Origin: CAYQMF01 sp964418595
GTDB lineage: Bacteria > Planctomycetota > UBA1135 > UBA2386
Direction: 5' to 3'
Length of the DNA stretch: 38,763 nucleotides
NCBI GenBank assembly: GCA_964418595.1
Contig: CAYQMF010000055.1
Location: forward strand, 1-38,763
Shown: in pieces, positions 6,305 through 15,069 of the stretch
How the letters are laid out: the number at the start of each line of letters is the position of its first letter
Position numbering within the stretch: position 1 is the stretch's first letter
Translations under genes and position numbers: made by a program
Notes under the pieces: generated by a model
Seen by the model: only the letters and a program-made list of their open reading frames with translations
What the model was told of the DNA's origin: nothing
Databases searched by the model: none

Positions 6305-7744
6305 ATGCGCGAGCACCTGAGCCGCGCGCCGTGGCTCCTGCTCTCGATCGCACTGCATGCCGTCGCCATCGCGCTGCTGCTGCTCATCCCCGCCGATGCT
6401 GCGCCGCCTCCCCCACCGGTGACCACGGTCCTCGCCCCTCCGGAGAAGGAGAGGATCGAAGAGATCGAGAAGCCGATCGAGAAGCCGGAGGTCGAACCCA
6501 CGGACCCGACCGATCTCGTGGAGCTGGCGCCGGCCGCGGAGGACCGGCCGGACGCGCCGAGCGAGATCGACACGGTCTCCTTCGAACCAGCGTCGTCGTT
6601 CGACGCCGCGCTCACCAACGCCGTCGGTCTCGGCAGCTCCGGCCCCGCGGGCTACGCGGGACGCCGGCCCGGTGGTCGCCCGCGCGGCGGCGCCGGCTGG
6701 CACGAGCACATGGAGAAGGCGCTGAACTGGCTGCGCGATCACCAAGACCCCGATGGGCGGTGGGACTGCGATGGCTTCATGAAGCACGACGCGAAAGGGG
6801 CGCCCTGCGATGGACGCGGCGACGCGCTGCACGACGTCGGCGTCACCGGGCTCGCGCTCCTGGCGTTCCTCGGCGATGGCAACACGCTGCGCGAAGGTCG
6901 CTACCGCGACACGGTGCGCGCCGGCGTGAACTGGCTGCGCCTGCAGCAGGACCAGGACACCGGGTTGATCGGCACGACCGGTTCGCACGCGTTCATCTAC
7001 GACCACACGATCGCGACGCTTGCCCTGTGCGAAGCCCAGGGCCTCTCGCAGTACCGCACGCTGAAGGGGCCCGCGCAGGCTGCCATCCGGTACCTGCAGG
7101 CGCACCGCAACCCGTACGGCGTGTGGCGCTACCAGCCGCGCAGCGGCGACCAGGACATGTCGATCACCGGCTGGGCGTACCTCGCACTGGCGGCGGCGGC
7201 TGGGTTCGGGCTCGAGGTCGACAGGAGCAACTTCGTCCTCATCGACTCGTTCATCGCCGAGATGACCGACGAGACCGGTCGGGTCGGATACAGCCAGCGC
7301 GGCGGGTTGTCGTCGCGCCACGCAGGCGCGCACGAGCTGCGCTTCCCGGCGGATCGCAACGAGTGCATGACCGCGACCGCGCTGCTGTGCCAGGCGCTGC
7401 GCAAGGACGTGACCGTCGACGACGCGATGCGCCGGAAGGCCGCGCTGGTCGCGCGACGCCCGCCGGTCTGGCACACGGACGCCAAGGGTTCGTCGCTCGA
7501 CTTCTACGCCTGGTACTACGCGACCTACGCGATGTACCAGCTCGGCGAGCCGCACTGGACGGCGTGGTCGAAGGCGATCGGGACGGCGGTGCTCGGCCAC
7601 CAGCGCGCCGACGGCAACTTCGCGGGCTCGTGGGATCCGGTGGACGCGTGGGGCGAGGCGGGCGGCCGCGTCTACTCGACCGCGATCCTCGCGCTCACGC
7701 TTCAGGCGTACTACCGGTACGCGCGCACCATCAGCGGGCGGTAG
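6305..7744 (+). CDS. Membrane-anchored alpha/alpha-toroid (prenyltransferase/squalene oxidase-repeat) protein with TonB-like N-terminus
   Basis: Residues 8-30 (APWLLLSIALHAVAIALLLL) form one membrane helix. A Pro-rich and Glu/Lys/Pro-rich stretch follows (PPPPPVTTVLAPPEKERIEE, then IEKPIEKPEVEP), as in TonB-type energy-transducing linkers. From about residue 135 the protein has toroid repeats: ALNWLRDHQDPDGRWD, GVNWLRLQQDQDTG, AIRYLQAHRNPYGVWRYQP, QRADGNFAGSWDP. This fold occurs in terpene cyclases and prenyltransferases, but secreted versions of this type are usually uncharacterised. I therefore do not assign an enzymatic activity. The ATG at 6305 follows GAAGAGATC and precedes the membrane helix directly; a GTG at 6125 in the same frame is less plausible. 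It converges on the PhoD-like gene with only 4 bp between the stops. Confidence 0.8.
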   Translation: MREHLSRAPWLLLSIALHAVAIALLLLIPADAAPPPPPVTTVLAPPEKERIEEIEKPIEKPEVEPTDPTDLVELAPAAEDRPDAPSEIDTVSFEPASSFDAALTNAVGLGSSGPAGYAGRRPGGRPRGGAGWHEHMEKALNWLRDHQDPDGRWDCDGFMKHDAKGAPCDGRGDALHDVGVTGLALLAFLGDGNTLREGRYRDTVRAGVNWLRLQQDQDTGLIGTTGSHAFIYDHTIATLALCEAQGLSQYRTLKGPAQAAIRYLQAHRNPYGVWRYQPRSGDQDMSITGWAYLALAAAAGFGLEVDRSNFVLIDSFIAEMTDETGRVGYSQRGGLSSRHAGAHELRFPADRNECMTATALLCQALRKDVTVDDAMRRKAALVARRPPVWHTDAKGSSLDFYAWYYATYAMYQLGEPHWTAWSKAIGTAVLGHQRADGNFAGSWDPVDAWGEAGGRVYSTAILALTLQAYYRYARTISGR

Positions 7745-7748
7745 CAGA

Positions 7749-9650
7749 TCAGCGGCCCGGGAACGCGACCGTCCGCTCGCCGGCCTCCGCGCGAGGTCCG
7801 GCGACGAGGCCGGTGAGGCTCAGGCTGTCTGGGTGATCGCGTCCCAGCCGGACCGTGTACTTCCCGGGCGCGAAGACCGTGGGCTGGAACGTCGTACCGC
7901 GGATGCGTCGCGTGGAGACGATCTCGCCGTCGGACTCCGCGACGACCTGGAGGACAGGGTCGCTGCCGCCCTCGACGCGCAGCATCGGCAACCAGGCCGA
8001 GGGCTTGCGCCCGTCGTTGTCATCGATCCGCACGGTGATGGGCCAGCCCGCGAACTGCGCCGCGTCGCCATCGCCGACGCGCGCGAAGCGCGGCCAGCAC
8101 TCGAAGGTGACCCGGTCGTGGGCCTTGTCGAAGCGCGCGATCCCGAAGCCGTCGCCGCGCTGCTGCTCGTCCTGGATCGCGGGCGGGTTGGCGTAGGCCA
8201 GCACGCTGATCCGGTTGCCGAGGCCATCGAGGAAGTCGCCCGTCCATGGCAGCGGACTGCCCGCGACGGCGTTGGGCCCTGCCTTGCCGTCCGCGGGTCG
8301 CCACCACCGGCCGTAGATCGTGTTGACGAGGGCGGGGCTCGTGAACCCGTAGGGTCCGTCGCCGAACGCCTCGATGCCGTGCTTGACGACGGCCGCGAGA
8401 TGCTGGTCGCCACAGAGGTGCGTCGCCCGCACGCGGCGAAGCTCGGCGAGTGCCAGGTTGCGTCCGGTCTGCGGCCAGCCGTTGCAGTCGAGGTCGGCGA
8501 GGAGGCGCTCGTTCTCGCTGCCGTGCATGTGCACTGCGCCGCAGAACGCGGTCTGCGACAGGACGACCTTGGTCGTCGCGCCCGTCCAGTCCGCGCCCCA
8601 TTCGCGCAGGAAGCGCAGTTGCCGCGGACCGAGGAGTTCGAGCCCGGGCAGGTCGATGCTGCGCGGGTCGTACGAGGCATCGACGATGTGGTCGGGCCGC
8701 GGACCCTGCTGCGGGATCTTCCCCTGCGGGCCGGACTTCCACTTGCGGTCCTCGAGGATCGCGAAGTCGATGCCGCCGACGCGCAGGCGGGTGAAGTAGA
8801 CGCTGATGCCGCGCTCGACCGGCGCCGGGTCGACGGGGTCGGGCAGGTGCCAGGTCTGCTGGCGCTGCACGAGGTTGACGTACTCGACCGGATAGAAGTA
8901 GCCGCCGTCGGAGTTGTCGCGGCGCGTCGACCGCTTGCCGTTCTCGCCCCAGAGGTTGGGATGACCGACGTCGTGGTCGTCCGGGATGGTGATCGTGGGC
9001 CGATCACGGATGACGTCGCGGAACTGCAGGCCGAACTCGATCCAGCCGGCGGTGTGTTCCGTGTGCCGGTAGGTCTGGTCGCCCGCGAAGAAGAGGAGGT
9101 CGGGATCCTTGGCGAGGAGGTTGTCGATGATCTCCGGGCGCGGACCGGTCGTTCGGCTCGAGTTGCACGACATGCTGGCGACGACGATGGTCGTCTTGTC
9201 GATGGGGTCGCGACGCACGCGGCCTTCGAAGGTCGCACGCTCGCCATGCCGCACGCGGTAGCGCACGTCGCGGCTCGCGTCCCATGCTTCGATCCGGAAG
9301 TGGGCGCTCCATCCCGGATAGAGCACGGTCGCCCGCGCTGTTTCGTGCCAGCCACCGTCGCGCTCGAAGTCGAGCGTCGCTTCGCGTGGTTCGCCGGGCT
9401 TCAGGGGGAACAGCTGCGCGGTGAGCTTCAGCACGCCGTGGTCGTGCGTGTACAACGCGAACGCGATCACCTGGTCGCGCGGCACGTCGAGGTTCGGCGG
9501 CGCGTTCGCGCCACGGGCCTGTTTGGTCCACCACTCCCCCACGGCCAGGGAGTCGAGGTTCTTGAACTCGGTGCCGAAAGGTTGCGGCGACTCCGCCGGG
9601 GGCTGCGCGACGGCGGCCAGAGCGAGGAGCAGGGAGGCGGGGGCGAGCAT
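7749..9650 (-). CDS. Secreted PhoD-type alkaline phosphatase/phosphodiesterase
   Basis: The 633-residue protein opens with a signal peptide (MLAPASLLLALAAVAQPP). A domain about 120 residues long precedes the PhoD-like metallophosphatase core. Metal-site motifs are visible in order: VASMSCNSS, FFAGDQTYRHTEH, IPDDHDVGHPN and LCGDQHLAAVVKHG. PhoD enzymes hydrolyse phosphate mono- and diesters outside the cytoplasm using Fe/Ca centres, so phosphate scavenging is the likely role. The C-terminal 100 residues look like a beta-rich add-on (VFAPGKYTVRLGRDHP). The ATG at 9650 is chosen because the signal peptide begins there; the longer open frame overlaps parA. It starts 43 nt after the orphan parA stop and may share its transcript. 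Confidence 0.85.
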   Translation of the reverse strand: MLAPASLLLALAAVAQPPAESPQPFGTEFKNLDSLAVGEWWTKQARGANAPPNLDVPRDQVIAFALYTHDHGVLKLTAQLFPLKPGEPREATLDFERDGGWHETARATVLYPGWSAHFRIEAWDASRDVRYRVRHGERATFEGRVRRDPIDKTTIVVASMSCNSSRTTGPRPEIIDNLLAKDPDLLFFAGDQTYRHTEHTAGWIEFGLQFRDVIRDRPTITIPDDHDVGHPNLWGENGKRSTRRDNSDGGYFYPVEYVNLVQRQQTWHLPDPVDPAPVERGISVYFTRLRVGGIDFAILEDRKWKSGPQGKIPQQGPRPDHIVDASYDPRSIDLPGLELLGPRQLRFLREWGADWTGATTKVVLSQTAFCGAVHMHGSENERLLADLDCNGWPQTGRNLALAELRRVRATHLCGDQHLAAVVKHGIEAFGDGPYGFTSPALVNTIYGRWWRPADGKAGPNAVAGSPLPWTGDFLDGLGNRISVLAYANPPAIQDEQQRGDGFGIARFDKAHDRVTFECWPRFARVGDGDAAQFAGWPITVRIDDNDGRKPSAWLPMLRVEGGSDPVLQVVAESDGEIVSTRRIRGTTFQPTVFAPGKYTVRLGRDHPDSLSLTGLVAGPRAEAGERTVAFPGR

Positions 9651-9693
9651 CCAGACAGCGTGGCGCGGCGACGCGTCCGCCGTCAACAAGACG

Positions 9694-10524
9694 TCAGGCC
9701 TCGGCCTCCGCCGCGGCGGGCGGCGTGGTCGTCGTCGAGGCGACGGCCGCCGTCGGCTCCTTCTCGCCGAGCAGCTCGGCGGCGAACGCCAGATAGTCCC
9801 TGGCACCGTGGCTGTCGGGCGCGTGCTCGAAGATCGTCTTGCCGAAGCTCGGCGCCTCCGCGAGCTTGACGTTGGCGCGGATGAAGCTCTTGGCCATGTG
9901 CACACCGAAGTGACGCTCGATCTCGGCGACGACCTCGGCGGACAAGTTGGTGCGCAGGTCGACCATGCACGGCAGGATCGCGGCGACGCGCAGCGTCGGG
10001 TTGAGGCGACGCTTCACCAGCTCGACGACCTCGAAGAGCTTGGCCATGCCCTGCAGCGCGAAGTACTCCGTCTGCACGGGCACGAGGACCGAGTCGGCTG
10101 CGACCAGGGCGTTGGCCGACAACACACCGAGCGAAGGCGGGCAATCGACGAGGACGAGGTCGGGGTCGATGCCGCCGCGCGCGAGCGCATCGAAGGCCTC
10201 GCGCAGGATGGTCTCGCGGCCGATCCGGTTGGCGAGCACCTGCTCGACACCGGCGAGGCTCGTGTCGGCCGGCACGAGATCGAGGCCGGGGATCGACGTG
10301 GCGACGATCGTCTCCGCAATGGGCACGTCGTCGACCAGGACCTGCGTCATCGATCTGGCCTCGAGGTCGGGCCGCCGATCGAGGTGCAGCGTGAGGTTCG
10401 CCTGCGGGTCCATGTCGAGCAGGAGCACGCGCTTGCCCTTCATGGCGAGTGCCGCGCCCAGGTTCGCGGTGGTCGTGGTCTTGCCGACCCCACCCTTCTG
10501 GTTGATGACTGCGATCTTGTGCAT
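9694..10524 (-). CDS. ParA/Soj-family ATPase (orphan, no adjacent parB)
   Basis: This 276-residue P-loop ATPase begins MHKIAVINQKGGVGKTTT, with the deviant Walker A (KGGVGKT at 10-16) that carries the signature lysine of the ParA/MinD group. DMDPQANLTLHL and LVLVDCPPSLGVL supply the A' and B motifs. Typical ParA positions DNA or protein cargo through ATP-driven patterning on the nucleoid. The C-terminal 25 residues are an Ala/Thr/Pro-rich tail (STTTTPPAAAEAEA). It is distinct from the chromosomal parA at 24790-25536 and has no ParB partner beside it. It may instead segregate another cargo, such as a protein cluster, but that is conjecture. Confidence 0.88.
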   Translation of the reverse strand: MHKIAVINQKGGVGKTTTTANLGAALAMKGKRVLLLDMDPQANLTLHLDRRPDLEARSMTQVLVDDVPIAETIVATSIPGLDLVPADTSLAGVEQVLANRIGRETILREAFDALARGGIDPDLVLVDCPPSLGVLSANALVAADSVLVPVQTEYFALQGMAKLFEVVELVKRRLNPTLRVAAILPCMVDLRTNLSAEVVAEIERHFGVHMAKSFIRANVKLAEAPSFGKTIFEHAPDSHGARDYLAFAAELLGEKEPTAAVASTTTTPPAAAEAEA

Positions 10525-10730
10525 TCGAGTACCGCCCTCGGGCGCACTCTACGACGTCACCGGATGGTCGCCACATCCTTCCGGGCTGGTTGACAGTTCT
10601 TCACGCGCCGCGGCGACTTGTCCGCCAACGACGGCTGCGCTACCAGCGCGCCCTCGTAATCTCTTCCGTCTTCTTCCTGACGCCTCGCCCGCGCGCAGGC
10701 GTCCTGACCCCTCCCCAGAAGGAACCTTCG

Positions 10731-11354
10731 ATGATCCGCTCCGCCTCCCTCGCTTCGCTTCTCGCCCTCGCTTTCGCCGCTGCCCCCGTCGCGCAGGTCC
10801 AGGTCTTCGGCGGCGACTCGCCGCGCATGTCGTCGACCAAGATGATCTTCAACTCGTCGTTCGAGATGCTCGGTGCGGTGTGCATCCAGTACGGCCAGCC
10901 CACCTGGAAGGCCGAGTACGAAGGCATGGCCGATCAGGCCAAGGGCAAGTCCCTCCGTCTGGGCAAGGACTTCTGGACGACCATGAACACGACCGTCGCC
11001 TTCACGATGGGTGGTGTGAAGGTCGCGCCCGGCGCCTACTACCTGGGCCTCAAGTGCGACGACAAGGGCGCCTTCTCGCTGCTCGTCATCGACGCCAAGA
11101 AGTCGGACAAGAACGGCTGGACGCCCTTCGGCGCGGATGCCTGGGAGGCCGACTTCACGGTGCCGCTCACCAAGGGCACGACCAAGGAGACCGTCGAGAA
11201 GCTGACCATCAGCGTCACCGGTAGCACGCCCGAGGCTCTCGAGCTGAAGATCGCGTGGGGTACGCACGCGTTGACGGCAGCGACGTCGGCCAACATCGCG
11301 GGCGGCAAGGACGAGAAGCCCGCCAAGCCCGCCAAGCCGGGCAAGCAGGACTGA
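10731..11354 (+). CDS. Secreted DUF2911-type protein
   Basis: The 207-residue product has a signal peptide (MIRSASLASLLALAFAAAPV), then a beta-rich domain with KAEYEGMADQAKGKSLRLGK, WTTMNTTVAF, GGVKVAPGAYYLGL and WEADFTVPL. This pattern matches DUF2911, a secreted family of unknown function. The C-terminus is a Lys/Pro/Ala repeat (KPAKPAKPGKQD). AGAAGGA lies 8 nt before the ATG at 10731, a good ribosome binding site that settles the start over the upstream in-frame codon. It stands alone on the plus strand in a 206-bp divergent gap from parA. It converges on dapF with 7 bp between stops. Confidence 0.72.
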   Translation: MIRSASLASLLALAFAAAPVAQVQVFGGDSPRMSSTKMIFNSSFEMLGAVCIQYGQPTWKAEYEGMADQAKGKSLRLGKDFWTTMNTTVAFTMGGVKVAPGAYYLGLKCDDKGAFSLLVIDAKKSDKNGWTPFGADAWEADFTVPLTKGTTKETVEKLTISVTGSTPEALELKIAWGTHALTAATSANIAGGKDEKPAKPAKPGKQD

Positions 11355-11361
11355 GCTGCCG

Positions 11362-12189
11362 CTATCCGGGGCGACGGTCGAGGTCGATCGTGCCCCGGAA
11401 CACTTCGCGCGCCGGGCCTTCCATCACGACCCGACCATCCGCCACGTGGATGGTGAGTTCCCCGCCGCGCAGCCGCACCTTGATGCTCGGGCCCGGCACG
11501 CGCCCGGTGCGGAGCGCGGCCAGCGCGGCGACGGTCGCGCCGCTGCCACACGCGAGGGTCTCGCCGCTGCCGCGCTCCCAGGTGCGCTGCACCAACGTGC
11601 CGTCGGGTGCGATGCGTACGAACTCGACGTTGACGCCGTCCGTGAAGGGCGGTGTGCGCTGGAAGGCCCGACCGATGGCTTCGACCGGCAGGTGTGCCGG
11701 GTCTTCGCTCACGAAGACGACCGCGTGTGGATTGCCGGCGTCGCCGACGAGGAACGGGTAGGACCGGCCGTCGACGGAGAGAGTGCGCGACGTCGTTTCG
11801 ACGCGGACCTCACCCATGTCGACGCGCGCCCCCACCACCGTTTCCGCCGCGAACACGAGGTCGATGCCGCGGATGCCACCCTCGGTCTCGACGCGGACGC
11901 GATCGCCCGTGACGAGGCCTTCGTCGTGGGCGAGCTTCGCGACGCAGCGGATCCCGTTGCCGCACATTCCGCCGCGCGAGCCGTCGGCGTTCCACATCAC
12001 CATGCGTACGTCAGCGCGCGAGCTCGGGGCCAGCAGGATGACGCCGTCGCCACCGACGCCGAAATGACGATCGGCCAGACGGACGACGAGGTCGACGGGG
12101 GCGTCGAGGGGGAACGCCTCGACGAAGCCGTTGACGTACACATAGTCGTTCCCGGCTCCCTCCATCTTGACGAAGCGAAGCAGCTTCAC
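11362..12189 (-). CDS. dapF: Diaminopimelate epimerase
   Basis: DapF converts LL- to meso-diaminopimelate for lysine and peptidoglycan synthesis without a cofactor, using two cysteines. Both are present: Cys76 in GGMCGNGIRC and Cys214 in ETLACGSGA. KMEGAGNDYVYVNG at the N-terminus and DGVNVEFVR are also family hallmarks. The product is 275 residues, the standard length. The start is a GTG at 12189, directly after the rnhC stop with one base between, and AGGAA at the rnhC end serves as ribosome binding site. It is the last gene of a tight six-gene cluster. Confidence 0.95.
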   Translation of the reverse strand: MKLLRFVKMEGAGNDYVYVNGFVEAFPLDAPVDLVVRLADRHFGVGGDGVILLAPSSRADVRMVMWNADGSRGGMCGNGIRCVAKLAHDEGLVTGDRVRVETEGGIRGIDLVFAAETVVGARVDMGEVRVETTSRTLSVDGRSYPFLVGDAGNPHAVVFVSEDPAHLPVEAIGRAFQRTPPFTDGVNVEFVRIAPDGTLVQRTWERGSGETLACGSGATVAALAALRTGRVPGPSIKVRLRGGELTIHVADGRVVMEGPAREVFRGTIDLDRRPG

Positions 12190-12190
12190 G

Positions 12191-13096
12191 TCAGTTCCTC
12201 GCCAGCTTGTCGGTGTTCTTGAAGTGCAGCTTGGCAACCGTCGCCAACAGCTTCGCGCCGCCGATGGCCCACACGCGCGCCGCCGCGGCATCGGCGGGTG
12301 GACCCGCGCCCTTGGCCAGCTCCGTGCCGCACGCGTCGCTGCACGCGGCGAGATCGTCGAGGAAGCGGGCGCGGGCGAGCACGGAGGCGGCGGCGACGGC
12401 AGGGTGCCGTTCGCCGCGCGGCGTCTGCATCAACGCGGGATGCCGAGAAACCTGCCGGGCCAGGGCGCGGGCGACGAGGCCCTCGTGGCCGAACTGGTCG
12501 ACGACGATCGCAGCAGCGTCGGAGCACCGCGCGAGCAGGCGAGCGATGGCGCGCGCGTGCATGTCGGCCAGCAGCACGTTCACATTGCCGGCGCGGGCGT
12601 AGGCCTCGTTGTAGAGCGTGGGCGGCAGGACGGAGAATTCGTGCCGGACCTCGACCTCGAGGAGGCCCGACAGCGAGCGAGCGCGCTGATCGGACAGCTT
12701 CTTCGAATCCGCGACGCCGGCGGCGCGAAGACGGTCGACCTGACCGGGCTCGACGCACGCCGCGGCGACGACCAGCGGCCCGAAGTAGTCACCCTTCCCC
12801 GTCTCGTCGGAACCGATCGTGATACCGGTGACGGGCAGCTCGTCTGTCGCACGTTCCGTGTGCGCACCGAGGGTGAGGGCGAGATGGCGGGCGACGAACC
12901 CATCGAGGTCGCGCCCCTGCAGGAGGAGCTTGCCGCTCTGGTAGCACGTCACCACGACGTCTTCGGCCTTCAGCGAAAACCTCGCGTGCGGCACCGTTCG
13001 CCACTCCGCCAGCGGGAGCCCCGCGTCGAGTGCGGCGCGGATGGCGTCCGCAGCGTCCGCATCGATGCCCTGGAAGACGCGGGTCTCCTGCGTCAC
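12191..13096 (-). CDS. rnhC: Ribonuclease HIII
   Basis: The 301-residue enzyme cleaves RNA in RNA-DNA hybrids such as R-loops and primers. The catalytic domain begins GSDETGKGDYFGPLVVAA, the RNase HIII form of the motif (Asp97, Glu98), and another acidic residue is Asp200 in IVVDQFG. SKKLSDQRAR and RHPAVAAASVLARARFLDD are further type-2 RNase H signatures. Residues 1-85 match the TBP-like substrate-binding domain that separates HIII from HII. The GTG start at 13096 overlaps the stop of the upstream lipoprotein gene (GTGA). The open frame runs upstream without family similarity. Confidence 0.92.
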   Translation of the reverse strand: MTQETRVFQGIDADAADAIRAALDAGLPLAEWRTVPHARFSLKAEDVVVTCYQSGKLLLQGRDLDGFVARHLALTLGAHTERATDELPVTGITIGSDETGKGDYFGPLVVAAACVEPGQVDRLRAAGVADSKKLSDQRARSLSGLLEVEVRHEFSVLPPTLYNEAYARAGNVNVLLADMHARAIARLLARCSDAAAIVVDQFGHEGLVARALARQVSRHPALMQTPRGERHPAVAAASVLARARFLDDLAACSDACGTELAKGAGPPADAAAARVWAIGGAKLLATVAKLHFKNTDKLARN

Positions 13097-13392
13097 CAGT
13101 CCACCGTGACGGAACGTGTACAGACGGTGAGCGGGGCGAGCAGGCCGGAGAGGATGAAGTCGGAGAGACCGAACCACGTGGTCACCGCGAAGCTCGGCTT
13201 CCCCTGGAGCTCGCGCTGCGCGTCGATCTCGTTCAAGCGCATCAAGCCGAAGAACAGGTAGTACTGCCGGTACGCGGCGTGACCCACGCCGGCCGGGCCG
13301 GCACCGACGCGGTGCTCGTGGGTCATGCAGCCCGTCAGACCGGTGAGGAGCAGCAGGGTCGAGGCGGTGAGCAGGCGGCGCGGGCGGATCAC
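13093..13392 (-). CDS. Small lipoprotein, weakly Bor/Iss-like
   Basis: This 99-residue product has a signal peptide with a lipobox ending LTGLTGC near residue 22, so it should be lipid-anchored. The mature part, QYYLFFGLMRLNEID then VTTWFGLSDFILSGLLAPLT, resembles the layout of the Bor/Iss lipoprotein family (a short FGL strand, then a hydrophobic segment and a TV-rich end). That resemblance is by eye only. The start is a GTG at 13392 in a 4-nt overlap with the DUF374 gene, and the stop overlaps rnhC by 4 nt. Coupled overlaps on both sides support it being a real gene. Its function is unknown. Confidence 0.62.
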   Translation of the reverse strand: MIRPRRLLTASTLLLLTGLTGCMTHEHRVGAGPAGVGHAAYRQYYLFFGLMRLNEIDAQRELQGKPSFAVTTWFGLSDFILSGLLAPLTVCTRSVTVDW

Positions 13393-14108
13393 GGCGGCGT
13401 TGTACCGCGGGCCACGGCATCGGGGGAGCGCGTTCCGTCTGCTCCGCCGGGGCGTCGCGACCAGCGGGGCAGGCGCGCGCTGGTGAGTCCGGCCTGGGCG
13501 GCGCGCTCCGCGTCGACGAGGCGACGTTCGAGTTCTGCCGCGAGCGCGGAGCGCAGCTCGGCGTCCGTATCGCGCGGCACGCGCATCGGCTCGCCGAAGT
13601 GGAGGATCACGCGCGCGAACGGCGCGGGCACTCCGAAGCGATCCCAGGAGCGGAAGCGCCAGCCGCGCGAGAACGCGACGCCGAACGGATAGATGGCGCG
13701 CCCATCCAGCGCCGCGAGCAGGATCACGCCGGGGTGGACTCGCCCGCGCGGGCCACGCGGGCCGTCCGGCGTGATGCCCCACGGGCGGTGGGCTTCGCGG
13801 CGCGCCATCTCGAGGAACGCCCGCGCACCACCGCGGCTGGACGAACCGCGCACCGCGACGTGGCCGAGCCGGCGCGCGACGCGCGCGATGAGTTCGCCGT
13901 CGCCGTGCAGACTGATCATCACCGCCCCATCCATGCCACGGAACGCGTACGCCGCGGTCAGGATGTCACCGTGCAGGAAGGCGAGGAGGATCCGCCAGTC
14001 GGGTGGCTTCGCTCCCGACGAGCGGATGCGCCAGGTGAACCCGAGCAGGCGGACGAGCGCGGCTCCCAGCAAGGAGAGCCATCGGGCGCGGCGCGGGGTG
14101 ATCTTCAT
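13389..14108 (-). CDS. DUF374-type lysophospholipid acyltransferase-like protein
   Basis: The 239-residue protein has an N-terminal hydrophobic region (WLSLLGAALVRLLGFTWRIR). The DUF374 acyltransferase core follows: FLHGDILTAAYAFRG, MISLHGDGELIARVARRLG, VAVRGSSSRGGARAFLEMAR and GITPDGPRGPRGRVHPGVI. In most acyltransferases of this superfamily the catalytic motif is HX4D; here HGDGELIA and the TPDGPRGP block occupy the equivalent places. The family is thought to acylate lipid A or glycerolipid precursors. The ATG at 14108 overlaps the upstream peptidase stop (ATGA). The preceding thioesterase also fits a lipid or envelope role for this cluster. The exact substrate cannot be inferred. Confidence 0.82.
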   Translation of the reverse strand: MKITPRRARWLSLLGAALVRLLGFTWRIRSSGAKPPDWRILLAFLHGDILTAAYAFRGMDGAVMISLHGDGELIARVARRLGHVAVRGSSSRGGARAFLEMARREAHRPWGITPDGPRGPRGRVHPGVILLAALDGRAIYPFGVAFSRGWRFRSWDRFGVPAPFARVILHFGEPMRVPRDTDAELRSALAAELERRLVDAERAAQAGLTSARLPRWSRRPGGADGTRSPDAVARGTTPP

Positions 14109-15046
14109 GGTGCGTCTCCCCGCTCGGGGTCGGCGTCGGTCTCTGGCGGGAGCGACTCCTGCACCGCCAGCTCCTGGACCTCGAGCCGACGCCGATGCGC
14201 CCGATCGCGTCGTCGCCGCCGCACGACCGCGATGGTCAAGAGAGGGACACCGAGCACCATCAGGAATGAAAAGCAGTTGCGCTGCAGGAAGCGAGCGATC
14301 GCCCCGGAGCTGTAGAGGACGTACTCCTCCCACTCCTGCTGCAGAACGGACTGGGAGATACCGACGATCTCCCAAAGGGCGACGGGGAAGGTCACGTCGG
14401 CGCGACAGTTCCGCGTGGCATCGAGGACCGCACGGACGCCCACCCGGTCGATGAGGAACTCCACGAACGACTGGCTCTGCGCGTAGGCGAGCTGACTCTC
14501 GTCGTCGTGCAGGGGGAAGTTCTCGGCGAGATCCACGAACCGCGGGAGCGTGCGCGCGTGGATCCCGAACATCAGCGACTCCTCGGAGATGGCGTGGAGC
14601 GAGGATCCGGTCAGCGCCTGCGCGAGTCCCTCGTGCACCCAGCGCGGGATGAACGCGCGACCCTCGCCCGCCCATTGGTCGAGCAGCACGTGCACGAGTT
14701 CGTGCCCGATGATCGAACGCAGGTTGGTGCCCGGCTGCGTCCCCGACTCCTCCAGGAGGATGTGGAACTCGTCGGCGCCCAGGCGGGCGAAGCCGGCGAA
14801 GTGACCGGGCAGGCCCTCCAGCGTGTGTTCCCCCACCGTCGTCTGGTCGACGTGCACGACCATGCGGATGGGCGCGGTCGGCGTGCCGTCGAACGTAGGG
14901 CCGAGCTTCGTGAGAGAGTCGCGCGCGATCGTCGCGCACTGCGTCAGGGTCGTCGCCGGTACGCGGTGATCCGCGCTGACGACCTCGACTCCATGCTGGC
15001 CCGGCAAGGCGAGGCCCAAGACGAGGGTCCATGGAAGGAAGCGCAC
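14105..15046 (-). CDS. Membrane-anchored gluzincin metallopeptidase (peptidase MA-like)
   Basis: The 313-residue protein begins with a signal-like segment (MRFLPWTLVLGLALPGQHG). The zinc motif HELVH appears in GHELVHVLLDQWAGEG, and the downstream glutamate in WVHEGLAQAL is the third ligand typical of gluzincins. Near the C-terminus FSFLMVLGVPLLTIAVV is a membrane helix followed by a very basic stretch, so the catalytic domain should face the periplasm. The start is a GTG at 15046, 23 nt after the thioesterase stop. A role in envelope protein processing is possible but not shown by the sequence. Confidence 0.75.
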   Translation of the reverse strand: MRFLPWTLVLGLALPGQHGVEVVSADHRVPATTLTQCATIARDSLTKLGPTFDGTPTAPIRMVVHVDQTTVGEHTLEGLPGHFAGFARLGADEFHILLEESGTQPGTNLRSIIGHELVHVLLDQWAGEGRAFIPRWVHEGLAQALTGSSLHAISEESLMFGIHARTLPRFVDLAENFPLHDDESQLAYAQSQSFVEFLIDRVGVRAVLDATRNCRADVTFPVALWEIVGISQSVLQQEWEEYVLYSSGAIARFLQRNCFSFLMVLGVPLLTIAVVRRRRRDRAHRRRLEVQELAVQESLPPETDADPERGDAP

Positions 15047-15069
15047 GACGGCTTGTGGGACGGCCGAGG

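Noticed and set aside
4414..7836. Very long plus-strand open frame (over 1100 codons) opposite bshA and the toroid gene
   Set aside because: It is almost entirely Arg/Pro/Ala-rich, runs across convergent and divergent gene boundaries, and is the expected antisense product of high-GC coding DNA.
10590..10620. TTGACA at 10590-10595, a perfect -35 hexamer upstream of the DUF2911 gene
   Set aside because: No acceptable -10 element follows at 16-18 nt (the sequence there is GCGACT), so a single hexamer is not enough to call a promoter.
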